Origin: Rhipicephalus microplus
Lineage: Eukaryota > Arthropoda > Arachnida > Ixodida > Ixodidae
Assembly: GCF_043290135.1 (NCBI RefSeq)
Contig: NW_027464588.1
Coordinates: 8,378,001-8,442,000, forward strand
Length of the DNA: 64,000 nucleotides
Direction: 5' to 3'
The position numbers were made by a program, and so were the translations under genes. A model generated the notes under the pieces. It ran no database searches, was not told the origin of the DNA, and saw only the letters and a program-made list of their open reading frames with translations. Positions 9,911 to 21,959 of this stretch are shown here, piece by piece (the first letter of the stretch is position 1; each line of letters begins with the position of its first letter).

Positions 9911-12692
9911 GTAATGACAGGAGGTTTTCGCTTATCTTGCGTTAGTTGACGCATCATACCTTGACACCGCCTTTTCTTGCGAGCGTTAGTGGGAAGACGA
10001 AGGAAGGATTTTGCAGCTTACATGAACAAAGCGTTACTGCGGCCCAGACAACAATATTTTTCGCAAAACAGGAGCGCAATCGATGTGCCGAGCTGCCGTC
10101 CTTCTATATTAGAATTGTCAAGAAAGTTCTGCACTGGCATGGTGTTCGCCTTTGCTGTTGACAAATTGATTTTGGTTGAGTCGCGGTTTGGTTGGTAAAG
10201 AGACCAGAAGCCTTATGGTTAGTGGCGACTGAAACGGGATAATTGAGAATTGCAATTGTGACGATATGCATGCTTCCGAATGCACAATGGATAGATGACA
10301 CGATGAGATAAACACCCCACGTTCCGCTTGTGCATATGTACTGTTTAGGGGCTACATGACTGCACCTATAGGCAAGCACGAAATGTGAACCTTTTGTTGG
10401 AAGATTATTTTTGAATCCGTCCAGTGACGAAAAGTCATAACCAGCGACCGAATCAGTCGAGCTCGACTCGAGTCACTTAGTATTGAAGGGTGCACATGGA
10501 AGTGTTTCGAGGAACGCCCGTGGGACGAGGAGGGTTTGTAAAGTTTCGTGGGCAGGTCATATGATTCCTGTCACAGGAAGAGTTGTCATTAACTGCGAAG
10601 ACATATAGAGGATGAAAACCATTATTGAACTAATGGCTTGTTATGAAGGTCAGCTGTTGAGATTTGTGAACTCAATGTGTGAAGCAGCGGAGTTTGTCAA
10701 ATGACGACAATGCCACGTGCGAGAATTTATCTGTACAACACGCAGTGCAAATATAAGCGTTTAGTCCACAGTGCCACCGCTTTCATGAGAACTCCGTAAC
10801 GCCAACAACGCATAAACTTGTACGAATGGAAGGCTACAGCGCCGAAGGGAAAGTGCACTAATGCTGGCAACAGAAATTGCACGTGAAAGACAGAGGTTCG
10901 ACGATTTAAACTTTTTACGATGTACCGGCGAGACCACGCAGCAAGCGTTACTTACCCAACATGCAAGGTGTATGTGTCGCTAGCCGAAGGAGGATGGTCA
11001 CAATTCAATTCAGCGAATCACAACGCCTCTGTTCTAGCTTGTGTGCGCCATGCCTTGTTGAAATGAATAATAGCAGTATGCAGATATGGCAGCCCACCGA
11101 TTAGGAAACGGCGCATGTATAGGTGGGAAGACTCATATTAACAACAAAACAGTGAAATATATTGATGCCTCGAAAGTGAGACGTGTGTCAGTTGCGTAGT
11201 TTGGTTATTTGAAGCTGTCCAATTCATCCCTATTTTGCTTATTTAGAGCGGCATCACTCTGGGTTGGGCAAATGGAGTTTTGAACGCTATGATGGCACGC
11301 AGCTGGGTCAAAGATGCAGTACACGCGTGAATGCCACAGTTTGGCGGCTAGAGTACCATGCAATCTTTTCTGGGTTCGTCTTTTTCTGGGTTTGTCCGTA
11401 ATGCCTAGCAAGTGCAGTAGACTCTGGATGTCTGGTCGCAGATAAGCCCGAGCCACCAGTTTTGTATCTATGCTTTCGCAGTATTGTAATGAAGGTGGCG
11501 AAAAACAAAGGAACTGGCTTAAATCAGTTGCAATGATATCTCTCACTGGCACACAGCTTTTACGGTAAGAACGACGCTGTACTTCGTGGGCACAAGGTAG
11601 AGTGTATTGGGAAAGGCATACTAGGGAAGCTCTTTAAAGAGGCGCAAGTACATTCGCGCAAAATTACCGATCAATTATCTGCGAATGATGTAGAATGACA
11701 GACTGGAGTGACACACCGACATGGAATTTCGCCGAATGGCTCACCGAGTGGTGGCGATAGGTGATCGACAAGCTCGGACAATGGTTTCCCTCCGCGGCTT
11801 CTTTCACCACAGAAGAGTTCCAGCATAGCAGAAGCCTTTTGTGGTCGAAATGCCGAAACACCAGCGTGGTCTTTTGATTTAGGTGCTCCTTCAACATACC
11901 CCTATTTCTCTGGAGACCAGCACTGCAACTTACCTCCTAGACATATTGTTGTTTCTTTTTTTGGCACTTCAAAATTTCCAAACTGCGCACCAAATATAAC
12001 CTTCCCAGTGCTGACAATCTTGGGATAAAATATTTTAACAGGAGGGCCACCACCGCACTACATGTAAAAACCTAAATATAACGCTGAATGCTGATTTACT
12101 ACTCTGGCTATCCGCGTTAATAAACACCCCTGCAATGCACGTAGGGTCTTGAATTCATTCTGGAACTCGAACATCTGGGGATAGGGTCTACTAGAGACGT
12201 TTAATCAGCGAGACAATGTTGACAAAAATTGTTGATGACCCAAGTGCTTGTAATTCCAGCTCAGGTAAGCTTGCATGTCTTTTTTGCTGATTGGCTCATT
12301 TTTGGTTCACTCAAAACTTTCGGGCACCAAGACCCTTTCAAGAGCGGCCGCAGCATCCTGTGAAGACGTTCTCGGACTACGGGCCGAGTATATGCGATAT
12401 CAACCGCTGCGAGTTAGTTGATGTGTCTTGTTTGCTTACAAAAGTCAAGTTATTCACGGCACGCATGATGGTGGTGGTTCACAATTTTGATCGGGCTTAA
12501 ATGAAACTCCCCACGCTCAGAGCAGAATTGGAGCTACTTTCAACTGGCACTTTGCGCAATTCTTTGCCTATTTCCGGATTCGTCAACGACGCCTTTTTCC
12601 CCAGTGACGATACGGTGAGTTGGTGCGTTCTTTTGCCCATTTTCATTCTCTAACAAGTCTCTTGTTTCTGCTCTCATTATGTAAGCATCATT
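9911..12692. other. No recognisable gene
   Basis: About 2.8 kb. The longest ORF is 115 codons (11205-11552, - strand), with no recognisable motif and no start context to support it. Confidence 0.45.
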
Positions 12693-12889
12693 GCCCCTCC
12701 ACGGTGTTCTAGTGGCTAAGGTACTCGGCTGCTGACCCACAGGTCGCGTGTTTGTTGTGGGCCCGTGTGCTCGGATTTCCGTACACGTTAAAGAAGCCCT
12801 GGTGGTCGAAATTTCCGGAGCCTTCCACTATACGGTGTCTCTCATAATCATGTGGTGGTTTTGAGACGTTAAACCCCACATATCAATCA
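12693..12889 (+). mobile_element. Tick SINE with an internal deletion
   Basis: The head GCCCCTCCACGGTGTTCTAGTGGCTAAGG through GACCCACAGGTCGCG joins directly to TTGTGGGCCCGTGTGC, removing the B box and the GATGGAGGCGG segment. The 3' half and the TATCAATCAA end are intact. Without a B box this copy should not be transcribed by polymerase III. Confidence 0.85.
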
Positions 12890-13104
12890 ACCAACTTTGC
12901 TTTGCCTAACTCCCTTCCTTATTAGAACAGATTCTCAATATTCAGCATACCATCTACGTCGTAGATGTTATGATTTTGGCAACGAAAGGATGAGACGAAA
13001 CCAATTAGGAAGCCCACCAAGAAGCTGCATCTGTTATTTAGAACTATGCTGCGGCCAGCTGCCTTACGTGTTCAGTGGAGAAGGCATATTAGTTAGTGGT
13101 ATAC

Positions 13105-13605
13105 TAGTGAAAAAATTCCGCCATATCCACGAAGTGAATGATGATGAGTGGGCGAAGCTCCGGAGGTAAACCTGGTAAACCATGAATCCTCTGTACATTT
13201 TGCCCACTCGATTACATCGCTCCCCCTAGCGTACGTCGCCGCACTAAATCGAACGATTGCCTTCAACCAATGACACGCGCCATATGTGACATCATTCCTA
13301 TTTTATAAGATCTCGCATCTTTCATCAACTACAAGTACCGCTTTCTAGCTTATAACATCTTGCATCTTTTCATCATCGGCTACAAGTACCACCATCTAGT
13401 AAACACTACAAGAACTAAACAAGAGGAGGCTGCATACAGAAGACGGTACCGGCATCTAGTGAACACTGCAAGAACTAAACTAGAGGTGGCTACATACAGG
13501 GGATGGTACCGCCATCTAGTGAAAACTGCAAGAACTAAACTAGAGGTGGCTACATACAGGCTACAGGGGACGCACAGCCCACGCCCTAAGGAGCTTCGCC
13601 CCTAA
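13105..13605. repeat. Dispersed GCGAAGCTCC-type repeat with a 60-bp tandem array
   Basis: The left part has CCATATCCACGAAGTGAATGATGATGAGTGGGCGAAGCTCC. The right end reads CGCCCTAAGGAGCTTCGCCCCTAAAA. Between them are three 60-base direct repeats starting at 13387, 13447 and 13507, each with CATCTAGTRAANACTNCAAGAACTAAAC. Because 60 is a multiple of three, the 13360-13605 ORF shows a 20-residue periodicity. I take that as a by-product and not as a protein gene. A single unit recurs near 40.1 kb. Confidence 0.7.
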
Positions 13606-13689
13606 AACCACCAATTGTCCTGACAGTTCACTTTGATTTGATGGCCTTCTGATCACCCAGGTACCTCGATTTCGTATTTTAGGCCTATA

Positions 13690-15100
13690 CGTTCAATATA
13701 ATGTCAAAGCGTCGCATACTACACACCTTCTGGCTCAACAGATAACTCAAATTACACACATGATCCACCGCATCGGGAATCGCAGGAGAAGACCCTGACG
13801 AGGATGTTCTCTGCTCAGTACAAGCACTCATAGTTTGTCAACTTCCCCATCAGCTTCTCTATAATAATCTAACACTCAGCTCAAACCAAAGTCGATGGAC
13901 ATCCTTCCACCGACAGCTGTGAAGGCGGCTCTCGGCTTGTCTGCACCCGCATCTACGCAACGCCTGCTTCAACTCAATGTCCCAAACACCGTAACCGAAC
14001 GGCTCGAAGCCCAACACAATAATCAGCTTCAACGGCTCAGGCAGACTCGTCCGGGCTGCGCCATTATGCCTCGTCCGGGCTAACCAATTTCTGCAAAACG
14101 CACACAATTACCGCAACATAAACTTGCCTCTACTCTTCGTGTTCTCATTAAAATGGCTTCCATTCCATGAAACTAAAATCCCCACCACCACGCCAGTCAT
14201 CGGAATGCCCCGAATTCAAGCTATGAGACGCGTTCTTGGTGATGCTACCAAGGTTTTACAAGTACTCTACACTGATGCAGTACACTACTCAGATAATTCA
14301 GTCTCGTGTTTAGCCGCTACACATGATAGTGACGCCATCATGACGTCTGATACACTATGCATTACGGACAGTAGTTCCACAGAGGCGGGAAGTCTTGCTC
14401 TAGTCAATGTTCACGCCAAGACATTGTCACATGGCTCTCCTGTCACCATAGGGACACAAGCTGCTTACCGCGCCTTCACTCAAGAACTTTTGGCTGCCAA
14501 CACACACAGCATAATTTCTTCTGTTTCACCGTCCGCGTTATGCCCGGTGCGTATCGTCTGGACTCCTGGACAGGCCTGTCTTCATGGTAATGAACACGTT
14601 CATGTGATTGCCCGAAGTCTGACCAGCCAGGTACCACTGTAAGAGCTGTTCAACCCTGATGATGCTCAGAGCTAATAATCTACAACAAGACGTTGGATTA
14701 CTTTGGACAGCACAGTTATACGTATCCTCCTCCTCATCCTTCAATTGACACAGCAGATGCTGTTGCGTGGCGAAAACTGCAGACCAATTTATTTTCTTGT
14801 TTGTACATGCTAAATTGTTTTGATCCTACTCTCTACCCCTCCTACTGTCCCTTCTGTGGCTGTATACTGACAGTATACCACTTTACGGGGGAATGCTCTG
14901 CTCCACAGGCTCTTCCTGCCACCCCCAAATCCACCCCTTTCTCTTGCGAGAATGGACTTCTCAGCTTACGCTGGCAGGAAAAGCAGCAGCTGATCCAGCG
15001 GGTTTGCAGGGTCACGCAAGCCAATGGGGCCCTGGACAGGGGCCCCCCCCCCAAAGAAAGCTCTGTGTTTACATTCACCAATAAAAGTTTACTCTTTTCT
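13690..15100 (+). pseudogene. RNase H-type LINE, 3' half, decayed
   Basis: In order on the + strand: an RT-thumb-like stretch near 13740-13890; a connector around 13900-14083 (KAALGL, then LQRLRQTRPG); an RNase H domain at 14270-14640 with YTDA, a later TDSSSTEA and WTPGQACLHGNEHVHVIA; then a tail at 14693-15050 with YPPPHPS, AVAWRKLQT and CPFCGCILTVYHFTGEC. An AATAAAAG signal lies near 15081. This domain order fits an R1/I-like LINE. Stops and frameshifts break every block. Confidence 0.75.
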
Positions 15101-16400
15101 TCTTTCCGGGCGCTCAGCTGGACACCGTTTTGTACGAGACCACATCAATAAGCTAGTTATGGCCCAGAAGAAAATACAGTGGTATCCCTTTCGAATTCTC
15201 ACTGTTTACTCTATCCGTAAAGCTGTAACCGTTAGTGCGCTAAGTTTTTCTTAGGTCTGTCTCATGGCGATGTACAAAAATCAAAAGGCGTCAGACACGT
15301 TCTTTCTTAAAGACCAGTGCCACGCATGGGCTCTTTTGAACGCCAGCGGAGGCGGGCGAGTGGTGCTGATCACGGTGAAGCCGTATTGTGGCACGGATTG
15401 TCATCTCCTTCGACAGATCGTGCTACACTGCCTGTCGCGCACCGCGGAGATATTGCCGTGTTTATTAGTGATGCATCACATTAAAATCTTGAAAGTAGGT
15501 AAAGCGGTAGGTGTATTGGAGTTACTGCGATCATATATTGTTTGCCGATATTGCTCGGAAAGATATTGTAAAGGGTAGTCTTCGCCACAGCAGGCGGTTA
15601 CAAGACCGCTACCTGATATCATTCCAGATGGTCATGATATACTAGTTAACATATATGGCGCATGTCATTTAGGGTCACAATATGACCTCGGTGATAAAGA
15701 CACCTCTGACAACACTAGCCATGGGGTGCACCTTCGTGACACAATACATTAAGTTGAATCCAAGTAGATAAACTCAAGTTACCTCAAAATGCTTTCACAC
15801 AACAGCAGTAAGCCAATGTCGGTGGAAAATATTTCAGAAATGCGATACGTTAGGCAGGGAAAGGCGCAAAAATTTAAACTATAACGCAGCGCTATTTTTC
15901 CCTGGATGAAAAAAGTCTCATCCAAAAAAAACCACCCAGAGTCACCTTCTAGCTAAGTTAATGTACTCCTATAATCTACATAAGGGGACAGATCAGAACA
16001 CAAATACTTCATTTCAACATAAATTATATATATGCTGGAACGTTATTAGAAACTAACTTTAGCCTTAGCTGCCATTACAAGGACTTTCTGGTCGGACATG
16101 TCCAAACTGGACAGTTGCGCCTACCGCTGTCGCAACGTGGTCTTGTATCTACCCTTCATGTGTGGAGGTTCCTTTGAGCGGCCACCGCCAATCTGATGCT
16201 GTCACAGGGTCTTGATGTGGACGAATTGCGCAATCAGCTTGATCTAAGCTGAACTTTTTCTTATTTGTGCTAACATGTGGCTAGAATAATTGTAAAGGCA
16301 ACTTACAAGCAGCGATTGCGGCGTGCATGGCGTCGGCCGTCTGTGATCGGACCCGCAAAACTAGAAGTTTTAAAAGCGAGGCGTTTCTTAGCGAACTTCG
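15101..16400. other. No recognisable gene
   Basis: Only short ORFs (for example 15264-15578, 104 codons) without motifs. AT-rich in 15650-16050. Confidence 0.45.
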
Positions 16401-16410
16401 GCGACTTTGA

Positions 16411-16413
16411 GCG

Positions 16414-16459
<46 letters not shown>
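16411..16459 (+). repeat. (ATCT)n microsatellite
   Basis: About twelve uninterrupted tetranucleotide units. Confidence 0.95.
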
Positions 16460-16500
16460 GCCACCTACGACCTTCAGCTCACCTGGCCGTTTGGATAATG

Positions 16501-16852
16501 GTATCGATACCAAACTTGGTATGACATAACGTGACTATATGACGAGTGTATTCGACTAGTCGTAGCATGACAATCGTGATATGTATGACATGAATGTCAT
16601 GATTTACAATTTATGGCGTTGCTGCTCTTGCGGTGGTTTCGTTCACTTCACTTGTTGCAAAATAGTATGGCATAACAAGACTGCATGGTGAACGCAAGCG
16701 ACAGACCCTAAAAGGAAAATCATGAAATGCATGTCATGTAACAACATGACTACGTGCCACGCTTATGACGCGCTCTCGGCCATTTCACTAGCGTCGCATG
16801 TACCAAACTCGGTATTACGGTACGTGAATGGATGACGGAGGTATCTGACTGG
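16501..16852 (+). repeat. ~147-bp satellite, left part of the interrupted array
   Basis: About 2.3 diverged monomers. The last one reads AATCATGAAATGCATGTCATGTAACAACATGACTACGTGCCACGC, then GGCCATTTCACTAGC, ACCAAACTCGGTATTACG and GATGACGGAGGTATCTGACTGG, the same order as the monomers at 29352-29998. The array stops exactly at an LTR start (TGTCAC, 16853). Confidence 0.8.
16848..16852 (+). repeat. Target-site duplication ACTGG, left copy
   Basis: ACTGG precedes the LTR start TGTCAC and reappears at 29352-29356 after the final LTR. Joining the two flanks restores the satellite motif ACTGGTGCAAAC seen intact near 29796-29806. Confidence 0.85.
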
Positions 16853-18138
16853 TGTCACAAAACGAGCGCTCAAAAAAGGACGCGCCGCCAAATTTTCGCA
16901 TCAAAGGGCCGAAAGGTCAACGATATATAAAAAGAAAACAAGCATCCAAAGACTCCCCGGGCGCGCGTCCCTCTCTCCTCTCGGAAGCGTAGGTTCGCCG
17001 ACGAACCTCCCCACCCCACATCGGAGGCCGAGAAAGCCCAGAAAATTTCTAAATGGAAAGGGGCGTGGGAATGCCGGGTTGCGTCATCGGTCGGGGACGG
17101 CCTTCAAACCGTCTCGCCCTCTCCAAAGCCTTCGCTGCGCATCGCGCAGACGAAATTATGAGAACATTCTGGAATCTCGCGCGGAAGGTATTTAACCGAG
17201 CAGTGGAGATGGGAGATCAGGAGAAGAAGGAAGTTAACGCCAGAGTGCGTAGGCTATTCCGCCGTGTAGTCGGCGAAGGTTTTGTTCCTAGTGACAAAAC
17301 AGGAGATGAAGGAAGTTAATGCCAGAGTGTGTAGGGTATCTCGCCGCGTCTGTCGGTGAAGGTTTTGTCCTTAGTGACAAAGCAGGGGAAGAAGAAAGTA
17401 TGCGCCAGAGTGTGTAGTGTGTTCCGCCTTGTGGGCGAAGCCTTTTGTCTTCCGTGACAAAGGAGGAGAAGAAGAGCATCTCCACCTGAGGGGTGACGAC
17501 TCGAGCTACAGGCAAGAGTGTGTGTCTACCGCTATTGAACGAAGACGCGTGGCAACAGCTGCGAGTGTGAAGCCGACCTGTTTCCGGCGAAGAACTTTGA
17601 AGCTTGGAGAGTGGCCAATTGAAGACGCGAGGTTTCCAGGAAGAGAAACTTCGGGGGCAGCGGAACGACAACAACGCTGGACTTTGACTGAATGATTCTC
17701 GGAAGAGTATCATTCAGACTTTGGTTCCAAGAACTTTGGACTGAATAGGTTTTCTAACTCTTTATTCTTTAAGTGTCTTGGTTGTTCGATGCATGCGACT
17801 GCATTGTAGTGTGTATTGTTGTCTGTGTCCGTTGTTTCGAGTGTGGTTGATTGTACCGTGTAGTACATTGTTTGATTGGTGACATATTGTATTCAACTAT
17901 TGTCGAGTGTGCATCCTTATGTATCATTTTGATCTGCCATAACTGAGAATATAATTTTCTTGTGTTTATCAACTCTCGGCTCTGACTTGTTCTTTGGGCC
18001 ACAGCCGGCGTCTGCTGGCGCGCCAAATAGGACCACTTCTAAATTGTCCACGCTTTCGTGGTGCGGTACGGGGGGCCGATACTTTGGTCCTTGGAATTAG
18101 CCCGGCGATCGCCTCCCGAATCAACGGGACCAGTGACA
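16853..18138 (+). repeat. 5' LTR of the + copy
   Basis: It starts TGTCACAAAACG and ends GGGACCAGTGACA, giving a 6-bp terminal inverted repeat TGTCAC/GTGACA. The same sequence recurs at 23029 (+, truncated), 23886-25087 (-, full), 28115 (-, truncated) and about 28357-29351 (+). A primer-binding-like TGGCATCCGCAACGAGGA follows at about 18146. Confidence 0.9.
17224..17475 (+). repeat. ~82-bp tandem repeats inside the LTR
   Basis: Three units beginning near 17229, 17311 and 17394 carry GGAAGTTAACGCCAGAGTGCGTAGG, a purine-rich linker and GAAGGTTTTGTCCTTAGTGACAAA. The same arrangement is seen in the other LTR copies. Repeats of this type in an LTR may be promoter or enhancer modules, but that is inference. 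Confidence 0.75.
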
Positions 18139-18145
18139 ATTATTC

Positions 18146-18163
18146 TGGCATCCGCAACGAGGA
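18146..18163 (+). promoter_or_regulatory. Putative primer-binding site
   Basis: TGGCATCCGCAACGAGGA begins seven bases after the LTR end. The inverted copy has TGGCGTCCGCGACAAGGA at the matching place (- strand, about 28107-28090). TGG at the start complements the CCA end of a tRNA. I cannot say which tRNA. Confidence 0.55.
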
Positions 18164-18240
18164 CTTTTTGGTGCACACTGTGTCCAAAGTGGTGGGAAAG
18201 AGCCTTGAGTTGATAGTGCTATCGGAACGATTTTGTCTGT

Positions 18241-19780
18241 CAATATAATTTTAATAATTAAATTCAAATCTAGGAGTGACGCAGAGTATAAGGCAAATGA
18301 AGCCCATAAAATTATTCAACAATGGTCAAAAGACAAAGAAATAAATTTTAACCCAGACAAGTCGCATTTCTTAGTAGTGGGTAAAAAAAATACGAGAGTC
18401 ACCCACCACACCAAAAAATGGTTTCACAAAAAATAACAATGGTTAAAGAAATGAAGATTCTAGGAGTGGTATTTGATAGCGCATTTTCTTTCTTACCGCA
18501 CCTGCAATATGTTAGAGATAAAGTCGCTGCATTAACCTATAAAATAAACAGAACATTCATACAAGAAAACAATGACAACTCGAAGCAATTAAAGAAAATA
18601 TACGTCCAAGGTATTGAAAGAATTATTGTCTATGCATCACCAGTTTGGTACACGAGAAAATGTATCATCCTCAAAAAGCTTGACGCAATACAAAGAATAC
18701 CTTTACTAATGATCACAAAAGCATTTAAGACAACATAAAACATTGGACTAACGATATTAGCTAACGATATTAGTCTACCTTACAATAGAAAAAGAAAACG
18801 AAATGTACCATATAATACATGGTCGGAAAAAATTTAAAGGGAAAGATGAGTTTTTCACGAAGAATGAAATAATGATAAAATATGATCTTTGGCAAGATCA
18901 TCCAGCAGACAGAGTAGAGTACTGCTTTAGCAAAGAGGCAGATAACACATTAAAGAATAAAATATACACAGATGGCTCCAAGGCACAAAACAATGTATGA
19001 GCGGCATTTATAATAATAAATGAAGAAAACTGTATACTAAATAGTAAACAATACAAACTACCACCCTACGCGAACAATTTTGAAGCTGAAACAATAGCAA
19101 TTCTGAAAGCAATCAATTATACAAAAACATTCGAACACTCAAATAATTATCAACTATTCACGGATAGCTTGTCAGCTCTTCAAGCTATTAGTAACCCTGT
19201 AAACAATAATCACTTGATTCAACAGATCAAAAAAGAATTAGCAACTTTAAACTCGTAAATTAAATTAACATTCATTAAAGGACACAGCCGAAATTATGGA
19301 AACGACTTAGCCGAAGAACTAGCGAAGGAGGCTGCAAAACACGGTGAAGAAATAAAAATCCCAGTTACAAAAACAGTAAATAAAAAAGAACTTAAGGAAA
19401 ATTTATCTCAGGAATGGAATAAAGTTTGGACAGCAGAGGGTCAAAACAGCTACGTATATCAATGGATTAAAAATATAAAACAAATACCTGATCACTTTCC
19501 AACCAATTTCTATACATCACAAGCACTTTCAGGCCACGGCCGATTTCCACATTATTTCGAAAGATTCAAAATACACGAAAGGAACACATGTCAGTGTAAA
19601 GCACGCGTTGAGTCATTTGATCATTTTTTGGAAATGTGTCCTAAGGTAGGCTTCGAAAGAGCCAAAATGGAAGAAATACTTGAAAAACATTTATCTAAAA
19701 GAAAACCTGAAATTATTAAAAACAAAACAACAATAGCGATATTAGAAACAATGATTAAAAAAATAACAAAAATAATTTAG
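18241..19780 (+). pseudogene. LINE RT C-terminus plus RNase H
   Basis: Blocks in order: NIILIIKF just after the missing RT motif C; a thumb with ILGVVFDS and YASPVWYTRK (18418-18738); then RNase H with IYTDGSKAQN near 18960, an E-containing strand, FTDSLSALQAI near 19155, and KGHSRNYGNDLAEELAKEA near 19280. The tail has CQCKARVESFDHFLEMCP near 19590-19635 and a stop near 19780. The RNase H catalytic carboxylates can be read, but stops and frame changes break the ORF. R1/I-like by domain order. Confidence 0.75.
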
Positions 19781-20280
19781 AGCTGTAATCCCATGTCTTG
19801 ACACAGCTCTTGAAATCTTAAGCGGGAGATTCTCCTTGCTGGAAAGCTGGAGGCCGAGTCTGCTTTCGGTGCTCAAGAGTCCAAGCACTATTTCAAAGCA
19901 AACACTAGTTCACAATATACACAAACAAAAAGCAGACGAAAAACAAACACAAAAAGGAGCAAAACATAACAAGGCACAAGCAAGCCCCAATAAGAAGAAA
20001 AAAAACTGTTCGTCAAGATGAAGACGAAAACCATGTAAAGAATCTGTTCGTAGTAATAAATCAACCCGCTGCCGTGGCTCTTCCTTGGCTGTGGTCGCCG
20101 ATGTTGGTGGGATCAATCTCTCCATTTCTTTTCTATTAACTATTTACCCTACTTTCTCCAATTCCTTATTTCTCCTCTTCATCCCCATCTACCCCTTTCC
20201 CAAGCCTATAATTTCTCTCCTTATACCTGTGATACCTTGGTGGTGCAGGTTGGGCAATCTCTCTATGCCCTTCTCACATA
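18241..20280 (+). mobile_element. 5'-truncated AT-rich LINE inserted in the LTR-element leader
   Basis: The inverted copy of the LTR element preserves the uninterrupted leader (GCTATCGGAACGATTTTGTGTGTTGCTCAG). In the + copy that sequence is split at 18240/20281, and the 4-base CTGT is present at both borders. The insert starts immediately after the RT catalytic DD position and runs through RNase H to a long untranslated tail. Its A/K/N-rich coding contrasts with the GC-richer host element. Confidence 0.75.
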
Positions 20281-20382
20281 CTGTTGCTCAGTGTTCTCGT
20301 TAACGAGTGCAGGGGAGTGCTCCGATAGACTGAGTTAGGCAGATACCTTTTACACGTGGCAAGACTTTATTTGCGAGACAAA

Positions 20383-21872
20383 ATGGATCTCGAAAAGTTA
20401 GTCGCTCTTGGTGAGAAGATGGGTCTTTCTGGCGCCGAACTGCGGAAGTGGGTCACCCAGAAGGAAAAAGAAGAAAAAGAGAGGGCCAAAGAAGAGAAGG
20501 CAGCTGAGCTGGAAAAAAAAGGTTGGCGGTTGAAAGAGCCAAAGCGGAAAAAGAAGCTGAGTTGGAGAGAGAGAGGTTGGCAGCTGAGAGAGCCAAGGAA
20601 AAAAAAGCAGCTGAGTTGGAACGAGAGAGGTTGGCAGCTGAAACGGCCAAGGAAGAAAAAGCAGCTGAGTTGGAACGAGAAAGGTTGACAGCTGAAAGAG
20701 CCAAGGAAGAAAAAGCAGCTGAGTTGGAGAGAGAGAGGTTGGCAGCTAAGAGAGCGAAAGAAGAAAGAGAACAGCAATTGAAGTTGGAGCTGGAGAGAGA
20801 AAAGTTGGCAGCCAAAAGGGTGAGAGAAAAAAGGGAGCAGCAATTGAAGTTGGAGCTGGAGAGAGAAAGACTGGCAGCCGAGAGGGCGAAAGAAGAAAGA
20901 GAGGAAAGGGAACGGCAGCGACAGCACGAGATGGAACTCGAGCGGCACCATTCGCAACAGCGAGATGAAACTTCGCTCCAAGCTAGAGTTGAAAGCAGCG
21001 AACCGGAGGACCACGGCTTCCGCTTGAACCCAAGCAAGCTGCTCGTAGCGTTTGATGAAAGGAAGGACGACCTTGACGCGTACCTTCACCGATTTGAGAC
21101 AATTGCGAGGAGCCAGAATTGGCCGGAACATGAATGAGCAACTGCTTTGAGTACTTGCTTGAGTGGTGAAGCGCTCCGTGTGTACGGTAGGCTGACGCCG
21201 ACCGATGTAGCCAACTATGAAAAGGTAAAAGCTGCTTTGCTGAAGCAATTTAGATTAACTGTGGAAAGATTCGGGGACAGATTTCGGACAGGAAAGCCAG
21301 CTGATGGTGAGACGGCTACGCAGTATGCCGCCCGACTTTGCCATTATTTCGACAGATGGACTGAACTTTCAGGGACTGCGCAGGAGTACGATGAGCTTAG
21401 AGAACTTCTAATTAGAGAGCAATTTCTTACTAGTTGCCACCCAAGGCTGTCGCTGTACTTGAAAGAGAGGAAGGCTGAGTCACTTGAAGACATGCTTGAA
21501 TTGGCTGATCAATTCTTGGAAGCGCAAGGTGGAAATAATTTGGCCAAGGTCAAGAAGGAGTGTCCCGAAGATTAAAAAAATTCGGCACCCGAACAAAAGA
21601 AGCGTGCACCGGAGAGTGTTCCGAGATGTTTTCTGTGTAACCGAGTGGGTCATCGCGCGAACAAGTGTCGTACTAACTTTACGAGCCCTACAGTAGTAAA
21701 ATGCTTCAAGTGTGGTCAGACTGGGCACAAAGCAGACGCATGTCGTAACGGAGCGAGTCAAACACACCAGGTATCCTGTGTGCTAGCAGCACCGAAATCC
21801 GATGATAATGCCGTCACCAACGTATTCGTGGAATTGAAAATGGGGAGAAACTTCCTATTGTGGGTACTGTAA
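20383..21872 (+). pseudogene. Gag with coiled coil and two zinc knuckles, + copy
   Basis: The ATG at 20383 (MDLEKLVALGEKMGL) opens a Gag whose residues from about 20 to 190 are a repetitive charged coiled coil (ERLAAERAKEEKAAEL-type units). A capsid-like region follows (LLVAFDERKDDLDAYLHRFE, then GEALRVYGRLT and YLKERKAESLEDMLELADQF). Two CCHC knuckles come next near 21625-21755 (CFLCNRVGHRANKC and CFKCGQTGHKADAC). Lesions: a 1-base loss in an A-run near 20515, TGA at 21135, and TAA at 21573 between capsid and knuckles. The TAA is also present in the inverted copy. The frame finally ends at 21872. Gag packages element RNA. Knuckle spacing and capsid style fit Ty3-like elements. Confidence 0.8.
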
Positions 21873-21959
21873 TGACAAAACAGCCTGCCAACCGGTGTTA
21901 CGAAGGGACGGCCAACGCTGCCTGGAAAAGTTGCGGGCAAAAAGGTTACGGTGTGAAGA

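Noticed and set aside
11205..11552. 115-codon - strand ORF
   Set aside because: No recognisable motif; likely chance in a low-stop region.
13360..13605. Repeat protein with 20-residue units
   Set aside because: Explained by a 60-bp DNA tandem repeat inside a dispersed non-coding element.
20367..21248. 293-codon Ser/Phe/Leu-rich ORF on the - strand, and a 194-codon companion
   Set aside because: Antisense shadow of the Gag coiled-coil repeats; the + frame has a start, capsid-like region and zinc knuckles.
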